DNA of 64,000 bases, from contig NC_056035.1 in NCBI RefSeq assembly GCF_004379255.2, forward strand, positions 40,552,773-40,616,772. Direction: 5' to 3'. Each line of letters opens with the position of its first letter. The stretch's first letter is position 1. The position numbers and the translations under genes are program-made. This stretch comes from Salvia splendens (lineage: Eukaryota; Streptophyta; Magnoliopsida; Lamiales; Lamiaceae). The notes beneath the pieces were generated by a model. That model saw only the letters and a list, made by a program, of their open reading frames with translations, ran no database searches and was not told where the DNA came from. Positions 12,321 to 24,921 of this stretch are shown in pieces.

Positions 12321-12499
12321 CTCCCTCCGTCCCGGGCTACTCGCTCATTTCCTTTTCGGCTCGGAGATTAAGGAATAAGTGTATAGGAAAGTCAAAAATG
12401 ACGGCTGTAGGTGAAATTTTTTACTAGAAATGGAAAGAGTGCAAGTAACTTGGGACGCCCAAAAAGGATATAAGTGCGAGTAGTACGGGACGGAGGGAG
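12321..12499. mobile_element. Stowaway-type MITE
   Basis: 179 bp with perfect inverted termini CTCCCTCCGTCCCG and CGGGACGGAGGGAG, flanked by TA at 12319-12320 and 12500-12501. This is the cleanest MITE of the window. No coding capacity. Confidence 0.92.
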
Positions 12500-13232
12500 T
12501 ATGTAGTATGGATTTAGTTAAGCAATATCAAAAAAGATTAATTGAAATCAACATATAAACCTAAAACAAATCATGTATCCACAACCACTACATTAGAAAA
12601 AATAATACGAGCAAATGAAAGCAAAAGTGCAGCACATATCCGATATTGTCCATTAATCTCATCACAAAAATTGACAAAAGCTAGCACAAAAATAATTACT
12701 AACTCAACCTCATCATCGACTCTCAATTATATAAATATTATTCACAATTATAAATATCATTTTCAAAGACTATATGCATGCATTACTTACTCTACAGTTT
12801 TGCAAGGAGACACACCTCAATAATATAACATATCTCAATGTATCCTTCTTTAACACACACCAAAACACTAGGACTTATCGTTTTAAATTTTGTATCAAGA
12901 CATTATTTATATCAGGCATTACACTAAAATAAATAAAGTGAGAAAATTAATAGTACAACTTTCAAATATTGAATTAAAATAAATTTTCATACACAGTTCA
13001 AAAATATCTTATTGCACACTAATTTTCTAAAGTTTAGAAAAAAGGTACAATAACGCGTTCTGGAAATTAAATACTTAATAAAAATGCATTTATTCTCGAG
13101 TTAACCATATGGAGCTCGGACCATTTTCAGACAAACCCAATCGGGTTGTGATCTGCACGGTTTAGGGTCATTTGGTTAGGATTATTTTGATATTAACTTT
13201 ATCAATTGTGGATTTATTCTTGTTAGCTTATA
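12500..13232. other. Intergenic, no gene seen
   Basis: AT-rich. A 93-codon plus-strand frame at 12542-12823 shows low-complexity composition and no domain, and I do not support it as a gene. Confidence 0.4.
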
Positions 13233-13476
13233 CTCTATTCCGTCCCACAATAGGAGTCACTCTTATTATGGGCATGAGTTTTAAGAAATGTAATGAATAG
13301 TGAGATGAAAAAGTTAGTGGAATATGAGACTCACTTTTTCTTATTGGTTTTATAATAAGATGTGAGTTAGCGAAATGTGAGACCTATTTACTATTCATGG
13401 TAAAAATGAAGTGTGACTCTTATTTTAAGATGGACAAACATGGAAAAATGTGAATTTTATTGTGGGACGGGGGGAG
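13233..13476. mobile_element. Stowaway-type MITE
   Basis: 244 bp flanked by TA. The termini CTCTATTCCGTCCCAC and GTGGGACGGGGGGAG are inverted, and the ACTCTTATTWTRRG-type arms pair. More diverged than the element at 12321. Confidence 0.85.
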
Positions 13477-14834
13477 TATATTACATGTTTGAACTCACAT
13501 CCTAAATTTGCGCTGAGACTGTAGCTTGCACTTCACTATCGAACCATACAATATGACAGAGAGATATTATACAAAATCAAACATTCGAAGTGGGTAATAA
13601 TTTGAATTGGATGTGTTGATGTAGCCATTTTAGTGGTGGCTTTCACAAAAGCCACTTAAATCATAATGTGTAAATTAGAAAGCTATATATAGACCATAGA
13701 GTCATTTAATGACTGGGGGCAATGGGCCAACTATTATAGACCGGGCTTGACTATTGTGCTATTTATGTATGGCCCATCAAAATATATGACATTAATCCAA
13801 ATTGCACAATTTAAATTCTTCCTCCACAATGATTATGATCAACAGCCGCTTTGATTAATTTGTATGCAGACAGTTGTGTTGATTTAAATGTAAAATGAAT
13901 GGCTAACTTAGTGATACGAGTTGAGCTTTGATAGCCGAAACTAGTGGACTCAAAACTCCATTCCACTCATGCCATTTTTTGGTTTGTTTTCTTTCCTTTT
14001 TATTACTATATGAATTTAACCAGGATATGAATTAAACTAAATTTTTCAAGATTTTAATTGACTTAATTTTGAATGCCAATTGAATTATGAATTAGATTTT
14101 AAAGTTTAATAAATCTATTTTAAATACTATGAATTTAATTACTATATATAACTATACACAAGTGCAAGGTAGCATATTTAATCAAAGAGCAAATTTTGCC
14201 GATCAAATTATCTATGACTAATTAAATTAATTATGCAAATAACATATCTTTAACATTTTATTTGTTTCGCCCCAAGTTTCTTAAATAGATCATGAGCGGT
14301 AACCGATAATCGAATATCAAACTCATAGTACAAATTAAAATCTGAAATTCAGTTTGGCTCGATTTAATTTTCAAACACTATACTATAATAGAATATAATT
14401 TATAGTATAATTTATAATTTAAATAAACACTATATCGTATTTATTTAAAATTCGTTCAATAGATTTTAAAATGGGTTTCGTATGGCACCCCAATATTACA
14501 AGCCTACGTTCAAATAATTTGCAAGTTGAAAGCCCATTGACAACAACAATAATAATAAAAATGCTTATTAAAGTGTAAATAGTACTCCTACATAAAATTA
14601 TATTTTCATTTTGCACACAGATCTAAAATTTGCGAGTGAACTAAATGATTATTGTAATTCTTTCATAAATTTAATATCGGTCAAATTAGAATATGGTACA
14701 ATAGTTTATAATCAAAGTTTTACTATATCATCAAAATGAATTAGATGTAAATTTAAATATAAATACACAAGATAAATTGGTAATAGATAATTTAAAAAAG
14801 GAAAGAAAAGGTGCTTGAATCTGATTGCAGGCGG
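13477..14834. other. Intergenic and ORC1 upstream region
   Basis: AT-rich DNA with no supportable gene. The last few hundred bases are the upstream region of ORC1. Apart from the E2F-type site at 14835, no promoter motif stands out. Confidence 0.4.
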
Positions 14835-14843
14835 TTTCCCGCC
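14835..14843 (+). promoter_or_regulatory. E2F-type site upstream of ORC1
   Basis: TTTCCCGCC matches the E2F/DP consensus (TTTSSCGC) and sits about 90 bases before the ORC1 start codon. ORC1 genes of other plants are known E2F targets expressed at G1/S. Binding here is inferred from the motif only. Confidence 0.65.
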
Positions 14844-14931
14844 AGTTTTCTCCCCCAATTTAGGCTTCCGCCCTCTCTCTATCTCCATCTCCGCCGTCTT
14901 CTCTCCCCCGCCGCTGTCGAAAGCATTTCCG

Positions 14932-17900
14932 ATGGCCGAGACTCAGCAAATGAAGAAATTCAAGACTCCATCTAAAGGAACCCCAAGAGCAAAGCATCCA
15001 ATTTCTCTAGACCACCACATTGCGCCGCAAACCCCACAATCCGCCACACCCAGTGCAATCAATCTCCGCCGCTCCCACCGCCTCACCGCCGCCACTCCGG
15101 AGCATCGCCCCGCGCTGTCCAGCTTCAACACTCCTAAATCCGCTGCCAAAACTCGGAAAATCTGCGAGGATCCCCCCTCAATTTTACCGACCGAGACCTC
15201 AATCAACCCTGCGTCTCCGCCGCCCGTTGAATCTCGGAAAAAGAGGAAATTTCAGGAAAAATCGGCGGAGAAGAGAAAGGATTCGAGGAATGTCAAATGT
15301 AAACGTGCTGCTGATAGAAAAGTCAAGAAGAAGGTGTATCACAAGAAAGTGGTGTATGACGGCGGCGAGTTTTCGGCAGGGCACGACGTGTACGTGAAGA
15401 GGAGGTCGGATGCTAGCTCGGACGATGAAGATCCGGAGGTGGAGGAGTGCAGAGTGTGCTTTAAGCCGGCGGGGAGGCGGGTTTTGATCGAGTGTGATGA
15501 TTGCTTGAATGGGTTTCATTTGAAGTGCTTGAAACCCCCACTCAAGGCAGTTCCTGATGGGGATTGGGTTTGTTGTTACTGCGTGGCGAGAAAAAATGGA
15601 GAAGTGATGGAATTTCCTGAGCCACAGGCCGGGAAGAAGAGGGCCAGGACTGCCCGGGAGAAGTTGCTTTCAAGTGATTTATGGGCTGCTCGTATAGAGA
15701 GGTCTGTGCTGTCGAAATTTTGGGGATTCTTATTTTTTTCTGCTTAATTTTCAATTGTGTTACTATGTGATTTCGTTTGTATCTCTGAAGTTTATGGAAG
15801 GAAGTTGATGGTACTTATTGGTTTCGAGCTCGGTGGTACATTATTCCGGAGGAGACTGCTGTGGGGAGACAGCCTCATAATTTGAGGAGGGAGCTCTATA
15901 GGACCAATGATTTTGCTGATGTTGAGGTGAGTTTTATGATCTCTTCTCTATAACAGGATTATGTTGCTTGTAATTCTATTAAGTTGCAATGATTGATAAA
16001 TGTTCCAGGTCATTATTCAACTCGATATATGTTCTTTGAGTTTACTTAGTTCATAAGAGTGGTTTTGTCCTCTTAGAAGGGAGTTGGCTTTGATGAACTG
16101 TAATGCTTTATTGTAGGTGGTGAACTCCTTTTCTTGAAATAGGAATATCCTGAAACACAAAGGCTTATGTTTTCCTGTGGCATAAATCACCAATTTACTC
16201 TTCTAATATGGTATTTTTATTTTCTTGTTAGATGGAGTCAACCATTAGGCACTGCTTTGTAATGAGCCCAAGGGAGTTTGCTAATGCTGCCGATGGAGGA
16301 GATGATGTGTTTCTCTGTGAATATGAATATGAAGTGCAGTGGCATAGCTTCAAGCGCATTGCAGAGATTGACAGTAATGAGAATGTAAGTTTGGTGTGGA
16401 CTCCATCCAAGTGGATTCTGTATTCTCTTAGAATTTATACGTTCTTATATTACTTGCAGGATGGAGAAAAAGTTGTTGATAATGATGCTGATTGGAATTC
16501 TTGTGATGAGTCTGACTCTGGCTCTGACTTTAACTCAGAAGAAGAAGCAGCGTATGAGAATGAAAAGAGAAACAGACTGTCTCAATCATCTTCACTCCGC
16601 CCAGTAGCAGCGGTATGCTGACTTCAACTTCACTGTCCCACATATCTCCATGTTTGTGTATTACATAACCGACCATTGGATCTGATTTCCTTATACAGAA
16701 CTCGCGCAAGGGGCAAATTTTTGGGCTGCAAAAGATTGGGGCAAAGAAAATACCAGAAAATTTAAGAAGTCGTAAGCAGACTGATTTGGAAAAGGCTAAG
16801 TCTACGCTTCTGCTTGCAACAGTGCCCAAGTCTCTAACTTGTCGCGATAGGTATGTTTTCGTAAGGTATTTGAGCATTGATGATTGCCATACTTTTGGTA
16901 TAATCATACATACTTTATGCAGGGAAATGAATGAGATAACCACATTTATCAAAGGTGCTATATGCGATGAGCAATGCCTGGGAAGATGCTTGTATGTTCA
17001 TGGTGTCCCTGGAACTGGAAAGGTAAATCATTTTTGCATTATATTATAAGACAAACAATTCATAAAACCAACTAGCCATCTAAACCATTTTAAATGGGTC
17101 AGTGTAACTTGCTTGTTTTCTGCACCACACTGCAGACAATGAGTGTGCTTGCTGTGATGAGGAATCTGAAGTCTGAGGTTGATGCGGGAAGCATCAGGCC
17201 TTACTGCTTTGTAGAGATTAATGGTCTTAAATTGGCTTCACCAGAAAATATATACAGTGTAGGATGCATTATAACTTCTTTGCTTTGCACTTTCTTTTGG
17301 TGTTCCCACTTTTTGTTAACTTATTGAGGTAATTATTTCCAGGTAATCTATGAGGGACTAACCGGGCATAGAGTTGGTTGGAAAAAGGCACTCAATTTGC
17401 TGAATGCTCGATTTTCTGATGAAAATAAGTGCAGGAAAGATACGAGGCCTTGCATTCTTCTCATCGACGAACTTGATCTTCTAGTAACCCGGAATCAAGC
17501 TGTACGTTGTGCATACACATGACAAAATCCATCTGCTCTTAGATTCAACGTTTTTTAATGGGAAATTTCCATCTGCAGGTTCTATACAATATTCTTGATT
17601 GGCCTACCAGGCCAAATTCAAAACTGATTGTGATAGGTAAGAAATGTTTCTGCCATCAATAAGTTTTGCAAAGTTGCTACATGTTGACTTGATTTTGTTG
17701 CTTTTTTTTGTTAAAAAATAAAAAATTTAGGGATAGCAAACACTATGGATCTTCCAGAGAAGTTGCTGCCTCGCATTTCTAGTCGTATGGGAATACAGAG
17801 GCTTTGCTTTGGTCCATATAACTTTCAGCAACTTCAAGAAATAATTTCCAGTCGCTTAAAAGGAATTGATGCTTTTGAAAAAGTTGCAATTGAATTTGCG

Positions 17901-19853
17901 TCAAGGAAGGTTTGTAGTTTGCTGTATCTGACATTTATGACTAAAACCAGGAATTTTTTTTTGTGTGGAATTCATACTGTACTTGACCTTAGGTGGCTGC
18001 TGTATCTGGAGATGCTCGTCGTGCACTAGAGATATGTAGGCGAGCTGCAGAGGTTGCAGATTATCGTGCTAAAAAAACTGCACTTTCTAGCTCTGACGCT
18101 TCAGGCAAGACTTTTCTGTGACATTTATTTCTCTGTTCGTTAGTTTCTGCAGAATAATAAATTCTTTGACTGAAACTAATTTTTTAAATTTCATGCCCTT
18201 AAAAAAATAACCGGCATATAAAAAACGGAATCAGGAGTTTAGGTAGCGTAATATGCCAATAGAATTGGACAGCTTGTATCACCTAACACTGCAGAGGTTA
18301 AACTCAAAATGGTTAGGGTCTGTAACTCTGACATGATGTTTCAGATTAACTGGTTCCTCCTTCACTCATTCGACCAAATTTCATTTTGCAAATATCGCAA
18401 TTGACTGAACATGCTCTAGCACGGATTTTCGTTTGCCACTATTAAAGACCACAAGACTTAAGTACCCTTGTTGTGGTTTGAAAAGGATTTATCCATAAAA
18501 TAACTTTACTTATGTTGTTTTTGGTGAAAGAAGTGAGTACATCTTAACACAGTCTACTTGCTTCCCATGCTATCTCTGCACTGCCCTAGCACAGCTGTGT
18601 TATAGATCTTTTGTTGGTGGCTAGATAGGATGCATTCAGCTGTTTTAAGAAGGTGACTTAAGACTTAAACATATCTGGTTTGCAGGGAAAGTTATGGCTG
18701 GTATGGCTGATGTTGAAGCAGCTATTAAGGAGATGTTCCAGGCTCCTCATATTCAGGTGAGTGGAATAACATTTTCTCTCTTATGATTACATAAATGAAA
18801 TATAAATATGGAATAAAAAGTTAATAATTTTCTATTTCCCGTTTCATTTTTCCACCACCAGGTGATAAGAAGTTGTTCTAAACTAAGCAAAATCTTCTTG
18901 GCTGCTATGGTATACGAACTGTATAAAACAGGAATTGGAGAAACAACCTTTGAAAAGGTATGTCAACTTTGCTTAAAAGCTTCGATTTGGCACACAAGTC
19001 TTGATAATGACATCTGCAGATTCTGCACATTGTTGTCCGATATGCTTCCTGAGTCAAAATTCTAGCAGATGCATAAAGACACCAGATCAATTTGAAGTCT
19101 AGTGTTTTGGGTCATCTAGTATTTATAAATGGCCAAGTAACCAAAATCATCTTCCACATATTGTGTATAACTAACTGAAAGAAAACTACAAATATTGCCA
19201 GTTTATTAAATTAAAAATGCAATGTTAGTTCTCGTTCCTTTTGACACCAATGAGTAATAGCATGTTCCTTCCATCTCTACAGTTAGCAATGGTGGTCTCT
19301 AGCTTCTGTGCTAACAATGGAGAAACATTTCCAGGATATGATACACTCCTGAAAGTCGGGTATGCAATTATATACTACTCTTTTAGCATTGTTTTTCTAT
19401 CATTAGTGCTCATAGTTTATGTTTATGTTGAAGAAAACTAAGAAAAGATTGATTCTGTAATATACAACCACAGTGGAAAAGCATCTTTTGTCAAACTTTT
19501 ACAATCATTTGTGATGTGATGTTTGTTTTCATGAACTTGTATGTGTGCACATATGATACTAACTTGTATCATGTTCATTTCTGAGCTATCTATATTTTGA
19601 CTGGCAGATGTAAACTCGGGGAGTGCAGACTATTATTATGCGAGCCTGGGACACGGCACAAACTGCAGAAATTGCAACTGAACTATCCTAAGTGAGTACT
19701 TCCAGAAACAAATCCAAGCTTTGATAGTCTCTCTGTTTGTTTTTCTACATCAATGGATTATTTGTTTACCTTTCCCCCTTATTTGGCAGTGATGATGTTA
19801 CATTTGCACTGAAAGACAGCAAGGACCTACCTTGGTTGGCAAAGTATATCTGA
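14932..19853 (+). CDS. ORC1: Origin recognition complex subunit 1
   Basis: Largest ORC subunit, which binds replication origins in the nucleus and loads the MCM helicase with CDC6. I read 16 exons: 14932-15701, 15791-15926, 16232-16384, 16460-16612, 16699-16850, 16923-17022, 17136-17258, 17343-17501, 17579-17636, 17731-17909, 17993-18104, 18686-18756, 18862-18957, 19283-19359, 19608-19691, 19790-19853. They give 828 aa with every phase consistent. The N-terminus is basic and Pro/Ser-rich. A PHD finger (C173, C176, C188, C191, H196, C199, C214, C217) lies inside a BAH region (about 140-350), as in plant ORC1, where the PHD reads H3K4me3. The AAA+ ATPase follows, with Walker A GVPGTGK (482-488), Walker B LLIDELD (about 568-574), sensor-1 IANT (603-606), then a winged-helix region. 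Intron 11 uses a GC donor (18105). The open frame extends upstream to 14815 but has no earlier ATG. Length fits plant ORC1 (about 810 aa). Confidence 0.95.
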
Positions 19854-20629
19854 ATTTTGGAGATCCAAATCTTTGATCATCCATTCTTGATTTATATTAG
19901 AGTTATATATGTTTACACATTTCTTGAATTTATGATGATGTATGCTCCAAATGGAGTTTAAACTTAATATGCTTCTTTTTACTCCCAAAACATTTATTTA
20001 AACTAGTCTTTATACATATGTAAACTGAGAGTTATTTTTATCTATTGAAACATCTAGTGTATGTTACAGAGTATTAGTACTTTTCTTTGGAAATGAAGTG
20101 TAGTAGAATATGGATTATGTGAACCTAAAAGAAAACATGATTTGCTAAAGCCTAAAGGGACTTGCGTTACAAGTTGATGTTTCCTTAGATTCTTATACTT
20201 CAAACTTTTGCTATAAATATATATTACATATACAGTGCATTTTTATATATTTTGGCTACAATAGGATGATTTTCAACATAAAAACACCAATTTGCGAATG
20301 AAAGTTTTTAAAATCTTAGCCTCACTATCCAGTTTGTAGTTTCAATTTCGAACCATTGACCACAGGTTCAGTTTGGGCCTAATGATAGCTTTGATTTAAC
20401 CATGCATCACAACATCTCCACCATTTATGCTAAACTTAAACTCATTTTAGTGTAAATGTCATATCAAATATGATTTTACTCCACCCATAGACACTAGACT
20501 CAAACTTAAAAGAATATTCTCAATATTATGCTTTTTTTACTCATAAAATTCGAAAAACTTTTTGGTTTAGTGTAAACCTAAAGATATGTATTTTTCTCCA
20601 AAAATAAAAAATGGGATTGGTTTTAGATA
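19854..20629. other. ORC1 3' flank, no gene seen
   Basis: AT-rich sequence that should include the ORC1 3' UTR in its first hundred or so bases. No further gene or bounded repeat is visible. Confidence 0.45.
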
Positions 20630-21311
20630 GAGATGTCAATCGAACCGGCCCATCGGGTTTCGGGTCGGCCCTATTCGGGTTACGAGTCAATCGGGTGTGG
20701 GTTAATCGGGTTGTGATTTCTTTCGGGTTATAAAAGTTCAACCATAACCCTAAAAGCTCGAGTTTCGGGCTAGCCCATCGGGTTGCAACCGATAAGATTA
20801 ACAAGCAATCAATCCAATAAATAATGACGAAAATTAGTTATATTCATAAAATGTAAAATATTTTGTTATGATAATTTGATATATATGCTTAAACTCAATC
20901 ATAAACATGATCAAATACTAATATTTGAAATATTTCATGAAATTTTAATGCATATTTTAGAAATTTAAATATTTAAGTGAAATTAAAGTTTTCAATCTAT
21001 TTATCAATTATTATATTAGTAAAAATTCAATATATAATTTGTGCATTTAATATAAATTGAAAGTTATTTTTTAGTTATTTGTATTATAAAATTAATCAAT
21101 GAAGTGTCCAATTAGAAGTAAAAAAAACAGAATAATAGAAATTTTATCGCGTTTTCAGGTCAATCCATCGGATTTTCAGGTCTGGCCCTAACGGGTTGCA
21201 GGTTAATCGAGTGCGGGCTAATCAGGTTTTAATTTTATCCACCTAGAAATTTTCAGCAATAATCCTATAAATTTGGCGGGCTATTCTGATTGCGGGCTAC
21301 CGTAACATCCC
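20630..21311. mobile_element. Non-autonomous DNA element with GGGATGT ends
   Basis: About 682 bp flanked by TA on both sides. The left end GAGATGTCAATCG is related in inverse to the right end CGTAACATCCC. Subterminal regions are full of TCGGGTT/AACCCGA and GCGGGCTA words (20640-20790 and 21150-21300) in opposite orientation, with an AT-rich middle. Such GGGATGT-ended repeats are common in plant intergenic DNA. I cannot name the superfamily. It separates ORC1 from the dTMP kinase promoter. Confidence 0.55.
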
Positions 21312-21433
21312 TAATTTTAGTGTACTATTGGAGCTAATTGTGTATCTCACTTTTTTAAATTTTAGTGTACTCTTGTAGTGAGTAGCTAATATCCACCAAA
21401 AGTTTTAGGTGGAAAAATTATGAGAGAATTGTT

Positions 21434-21445
21434 TTTGGCGGGAAA
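21434..21445 (+). promoter_or_regulatory. E2F-type site upstream of dTMP kinase
   Basis: TTTGGCGGGAAA is a full-consensus E2F/DP site. It lies about 1.08 kb before the ATG, but the likely transcribed 5' UTR exon (no ATG, ending near a GTTAGT donor at 21664) begins shortly after it, so the site would be promoter-proximal. Confidence 0.65.
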
Positions 21446-22516
21446 GTGGCAATTCCCTTTGTACTCGGTACTAATTTTATTGGTTCGAGCACAGGTTTCA
21501 TTTCATTTGCCCATCAAATCTGGGAAAGACAGTAATTCTACTAAACTTTCTTCCTCCCCCAAACGCCGAGCAATTCACTCTGCCTATTGCCCTTGCTTGA
21601 AGCTCTGGTTTAAAGTAGCTGTATCGAACAATTTCCGATAGTTGATTGCACGGAACTGTAACGGTTAGTCTTCTTTTTATTTCTTCTGACTGCTGAAACT
21701 TCTCAACTAATATCAAAGCCAGCGCGCTTAGCTTATGAATTAACTTTTCGGATGAAGATCGAATTTTTGTTAGCCTAATTCTAGATATTGAGAGTGTTAT
21801 TGGCTGAATGGCTCAATTTATTTGAGATCTGTAATCAAGCCGATTAGCATTGGCATGATTTTCTGTTTGATAATCATTTCAGTTTGGTTGTTACTTGTGA
21901 TACCAGTTTTTTGGTAGTGAAAAGTTGTTAATTTATGAAATGGGCTGTTATATGTAGGGTTTTCACGATAGGACATGACAAATGCTTGCCATTTCAACTT
22001 TTTTAAGGCTATGTAAGTTGGATCACTTTCAATTCCAACCTGCTCCATTCTCTACTAGACTCATAATGTTTGCCAATGTGGTCGCAAGTTGTTTGTTGAA
22101 ATGCATTGACGGGCGGCATACGTGTATTGCGATTTTTCATATTTGTTTGTGCTTGATTTTCATGGAAATGATAAATCATATGCCAATTTCCAACTCAAGG
22201 TTATATGCCACTGATTTTATAGATGAATAATTGAACTTGTTTAAACTACATGGATCCTAAAACCCTATGTTATATGGCACATCTACTTTTGAAGTTTTGG
22301 TTGTATTAGTCTGTGGGGAGTGAAATAAGCTACTTCTGAAATATCAGAGTTTTATTTCAATCTCTGATGTATATTTTTTGGGATAAAAGTATTTACATTA
22401 AATGGTACTATATTATATATTCCAGAGGTTTGGCAAGAGGAGCATCAGTGCGACAATCACCAAGTTCTTGTGGCACTACTGTGTATTTGTCTAAGTGCTC
22501 GTTAAGAAAGATTCAC

Positions 22517-23956
22517 ATGGAAGGCAGTAAAAAGAGTGATTCAAGGGGTGCATTAATTGTTCTAGAAGGTCTGGATCGTTGTGGAAAGACGTCACAGTGC
22601 AGTAGATTGCTATCTTCCCTGGAAAAGTCAGGCCATGCAGTTGAATCATGGAGATTTCCTGATAGAAACACGGGCGTTGGACAAATGATATCATCTTATC
22701 TAGCCAACGATTCTCATTTGGACGATCGTGCAATCCATCTACTCTTCAGTGCAAATCGCTGGGAGAAGAGGTTAGATTCTACTTGTTTTTTTCATGGTCA
22801 ATCTTTTGCTTTTCACAGTACTTGTATCGGGGAATAGATTCTGAAATCTTTCTTGAAGTATGTTTCTCGTTTCTATGAATGAGATGAATAGGAGTTTTGT
22901 CATGTATGCAAAACTTGTTCAGAAAAAAAGAAATAATGAAACACAAAACTTGTCTTCATATCTTTCTGAACTCCAATATATGTGATGTTTCCTAGTATTA
23001 GTTTGTAAACTTACTCCATGACTTTTTGACCTTAGATCACTGATGGAGTCAAAGCTGAGGAGTGGAACCTCACTAATTGTAGATCGTTATTCTTTTTCTG
23101 GGGTTGCTTTCTCATCTGCCAAAGGACTTGATATGGAGTGGTGCAAGGTGGTCTTCTATATAGTGTATATTTATTGTGATTGCCAAAATCATTATGAGAC
23201 TACATGCGATTCAGAACTCATTTAACTTGAATGTCATATATCTTTGCAGGCTCCAGAGGTAGGATTGCTAGCTCCAGACCTGGTTGTATACCTTGAAATA
23301 TCACCAGAGGTAGAGTTTTTACACTTGAAATATCACCAGTTTATTAGTATAATCTAAGTTTGCTGTTTCAAGATTGACTTGAGCTTACTTGAAAATTCTT
23401 AGCAAGCTGCTGAAAGAGGAGGCTATGGAGGTGAGAGGTACGAGAAGCTCGAGTTTCAGAAAAGAGTGGCTGAATCATACAAGACACTTCGTGATGCCAC
23501 ATGGAAGGTAGCACATTTTTTTCCTTCTTTTTATAATCAATATTCATGTTACTCTAGAATGATGGGTTATTAAAGAAATTTTAATTTGAAATGCCTGATC
23601 AAATCATACACGATTCCTGCTATAGATATAAACTTTATATCAGAAACCAAATTCGGAACTGACACAGTTAAATTAAAGGACACTCTATTGCTCCTTATGT
23701 AGTATTGATTGTGTCTTGCATTTTTGCTTGTGAACATTGAAAAACACGTAGGAATATGCTGTCAATTCTACTCCTATTACAATAAAATGATGTTAGGATG
23801 TTGATTAATTAAGGTTCAATATTGTCTCCTTCATTGTAGATAATCGATGCTACCCTCCCAATCGAAGATGTTGAGAAACAACTAAGAGAGATTGTTATGG
23901 AATGTGTACTGACATGCGGAGAAGGAAAGCCTCTCTCAGAGCTGTGGCCAAAATAG
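22517..23956 (+). CDS. Thymidylate (dTMP) kinase
   Basis: Phosphorylates dTMP to dTDP with ATP, an essential step of dTTP synthesis for DNA replication. Five exons (22517-22770, 23036-23147, 23250-23309, 23403-23507, 23840-23956) give 215 aa, the usual length. The P-loop is [11 protein letters not shown] (about residues 17-27). The DRYSFSG motif binds substrate and the [13 protein letters not shown] segment is the LID-like region. The first ATG of the deduced exon after the acceptor at 22424-22425 is 22517. The frame stays open upstream through this exon with Arg/Ser-rich, mitochondrial-presequence-like residues, so a longer organellar isoform is conceivable. The Arabidopsis homologue (ZEU1) is reported to make two differently targeted forms. 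A noncoding first exon near 21460-21663 is inferred. Confidence 0.93.
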
Positions 23957-24921
23957 ATGTTAATGTAGTTTTGTGGAGTTGAATTTATATAACATATAGG
24001 CTTGGATTTTGGCTTGAATGTATGATTACTTGATATAACTCTGTTTTATTTTTACACAGGTATCATTAGTTTAATGTAACACAAAAGATTCTCTTGAGTG
24101 TATGTGATGGTTCTTATGAGTATGATTTTACATTCCTAATGAAGGATAATAATTCAAGAAAATCAGATTTATCCTTCTTTTAATTTCAAGGTACAAAACG
24201 ACGTAATTTGTGGTATACTATTATTTTCTAAAAATTACAGTGATAGTCCACGAACCGTATAAATATTCTGAAAACTGGAATTGGATGTAGAACTTTTGAT
24301 ACTTTAAAATTTAAATAAATATTTCTCATAATTGAGGACATTTAAAATAAAATACTTAACAGACATAGTTTAACATTGAAATTGACATTGACTTTTTTTT
24401 ACTTATATATAATTTGAAAATATTTTTGTGGCCAAAAAAGCATAATTATTAGAAAAATGATTGCTTTAACGCCATACTTATTGTAGTAGCGGGAGATGGT
24501 TTCCACTAAAAAAGATGAACTCGTGAAAGCTTGGACCACTCTGGTCGCCGACACTTCGCAAGCTTCACTCTCATCTCACCACTGCTACTTCTCTCTCTTC
24601 TTTTCACTGCGTAAGCCTCCATTCCCCACAATTTCACTCCTTTTTTTCAAGTATAAACTCGTGTTTCTGCTGCTTGTTTGAGCACAGTTAATGGCAGATA
24701 ACTAACGTTTCTCCCTCCCTAAATTACTGATTTGGGTTTTATTGTGTGATCAAGATTGAATTTTTATATGCCTGTGGTTTTTAATCTCCGGTTTGAGTCA
24801 TTTTCTCTTGCAATTTCTTAGCTTTAATTGGGAATGGTAGCTGGAATTCACGAATGGAAGAGTTTTTCCCTTTCAATTAAGAGTTATGATCGAGTAGAAT
24901 TAGTATTTTTTTTCATGTGTA
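23957..24921. other. Intergenic and 5' leader of the GT47 gene
   Basis: Contains the dTMP kinase 3' flank and an AT-rich spacer. From about 24500 it probably contains the transcribed leader of the glycosyltransferase gene, with a possible 5' UTR intron starting at GTAAGC (24611). A 61-codon frame at 24496-24681 is not a convincing gene. Confidence 0.4.

Noticed and set aside
14815..14931. Upstream extension of the ORC1 frame
   Set aside because: No in-frame ATG; it contains the E2F-type site and is more likely 5' UTR or promoter.
21420..21641. 73-codon frame at the dTMP kinase promoter
   Set aside because: Its ATG is upstream of the E2F site, it ends before the inferred first intron and has no domain; probably promoter and 5' UTR.
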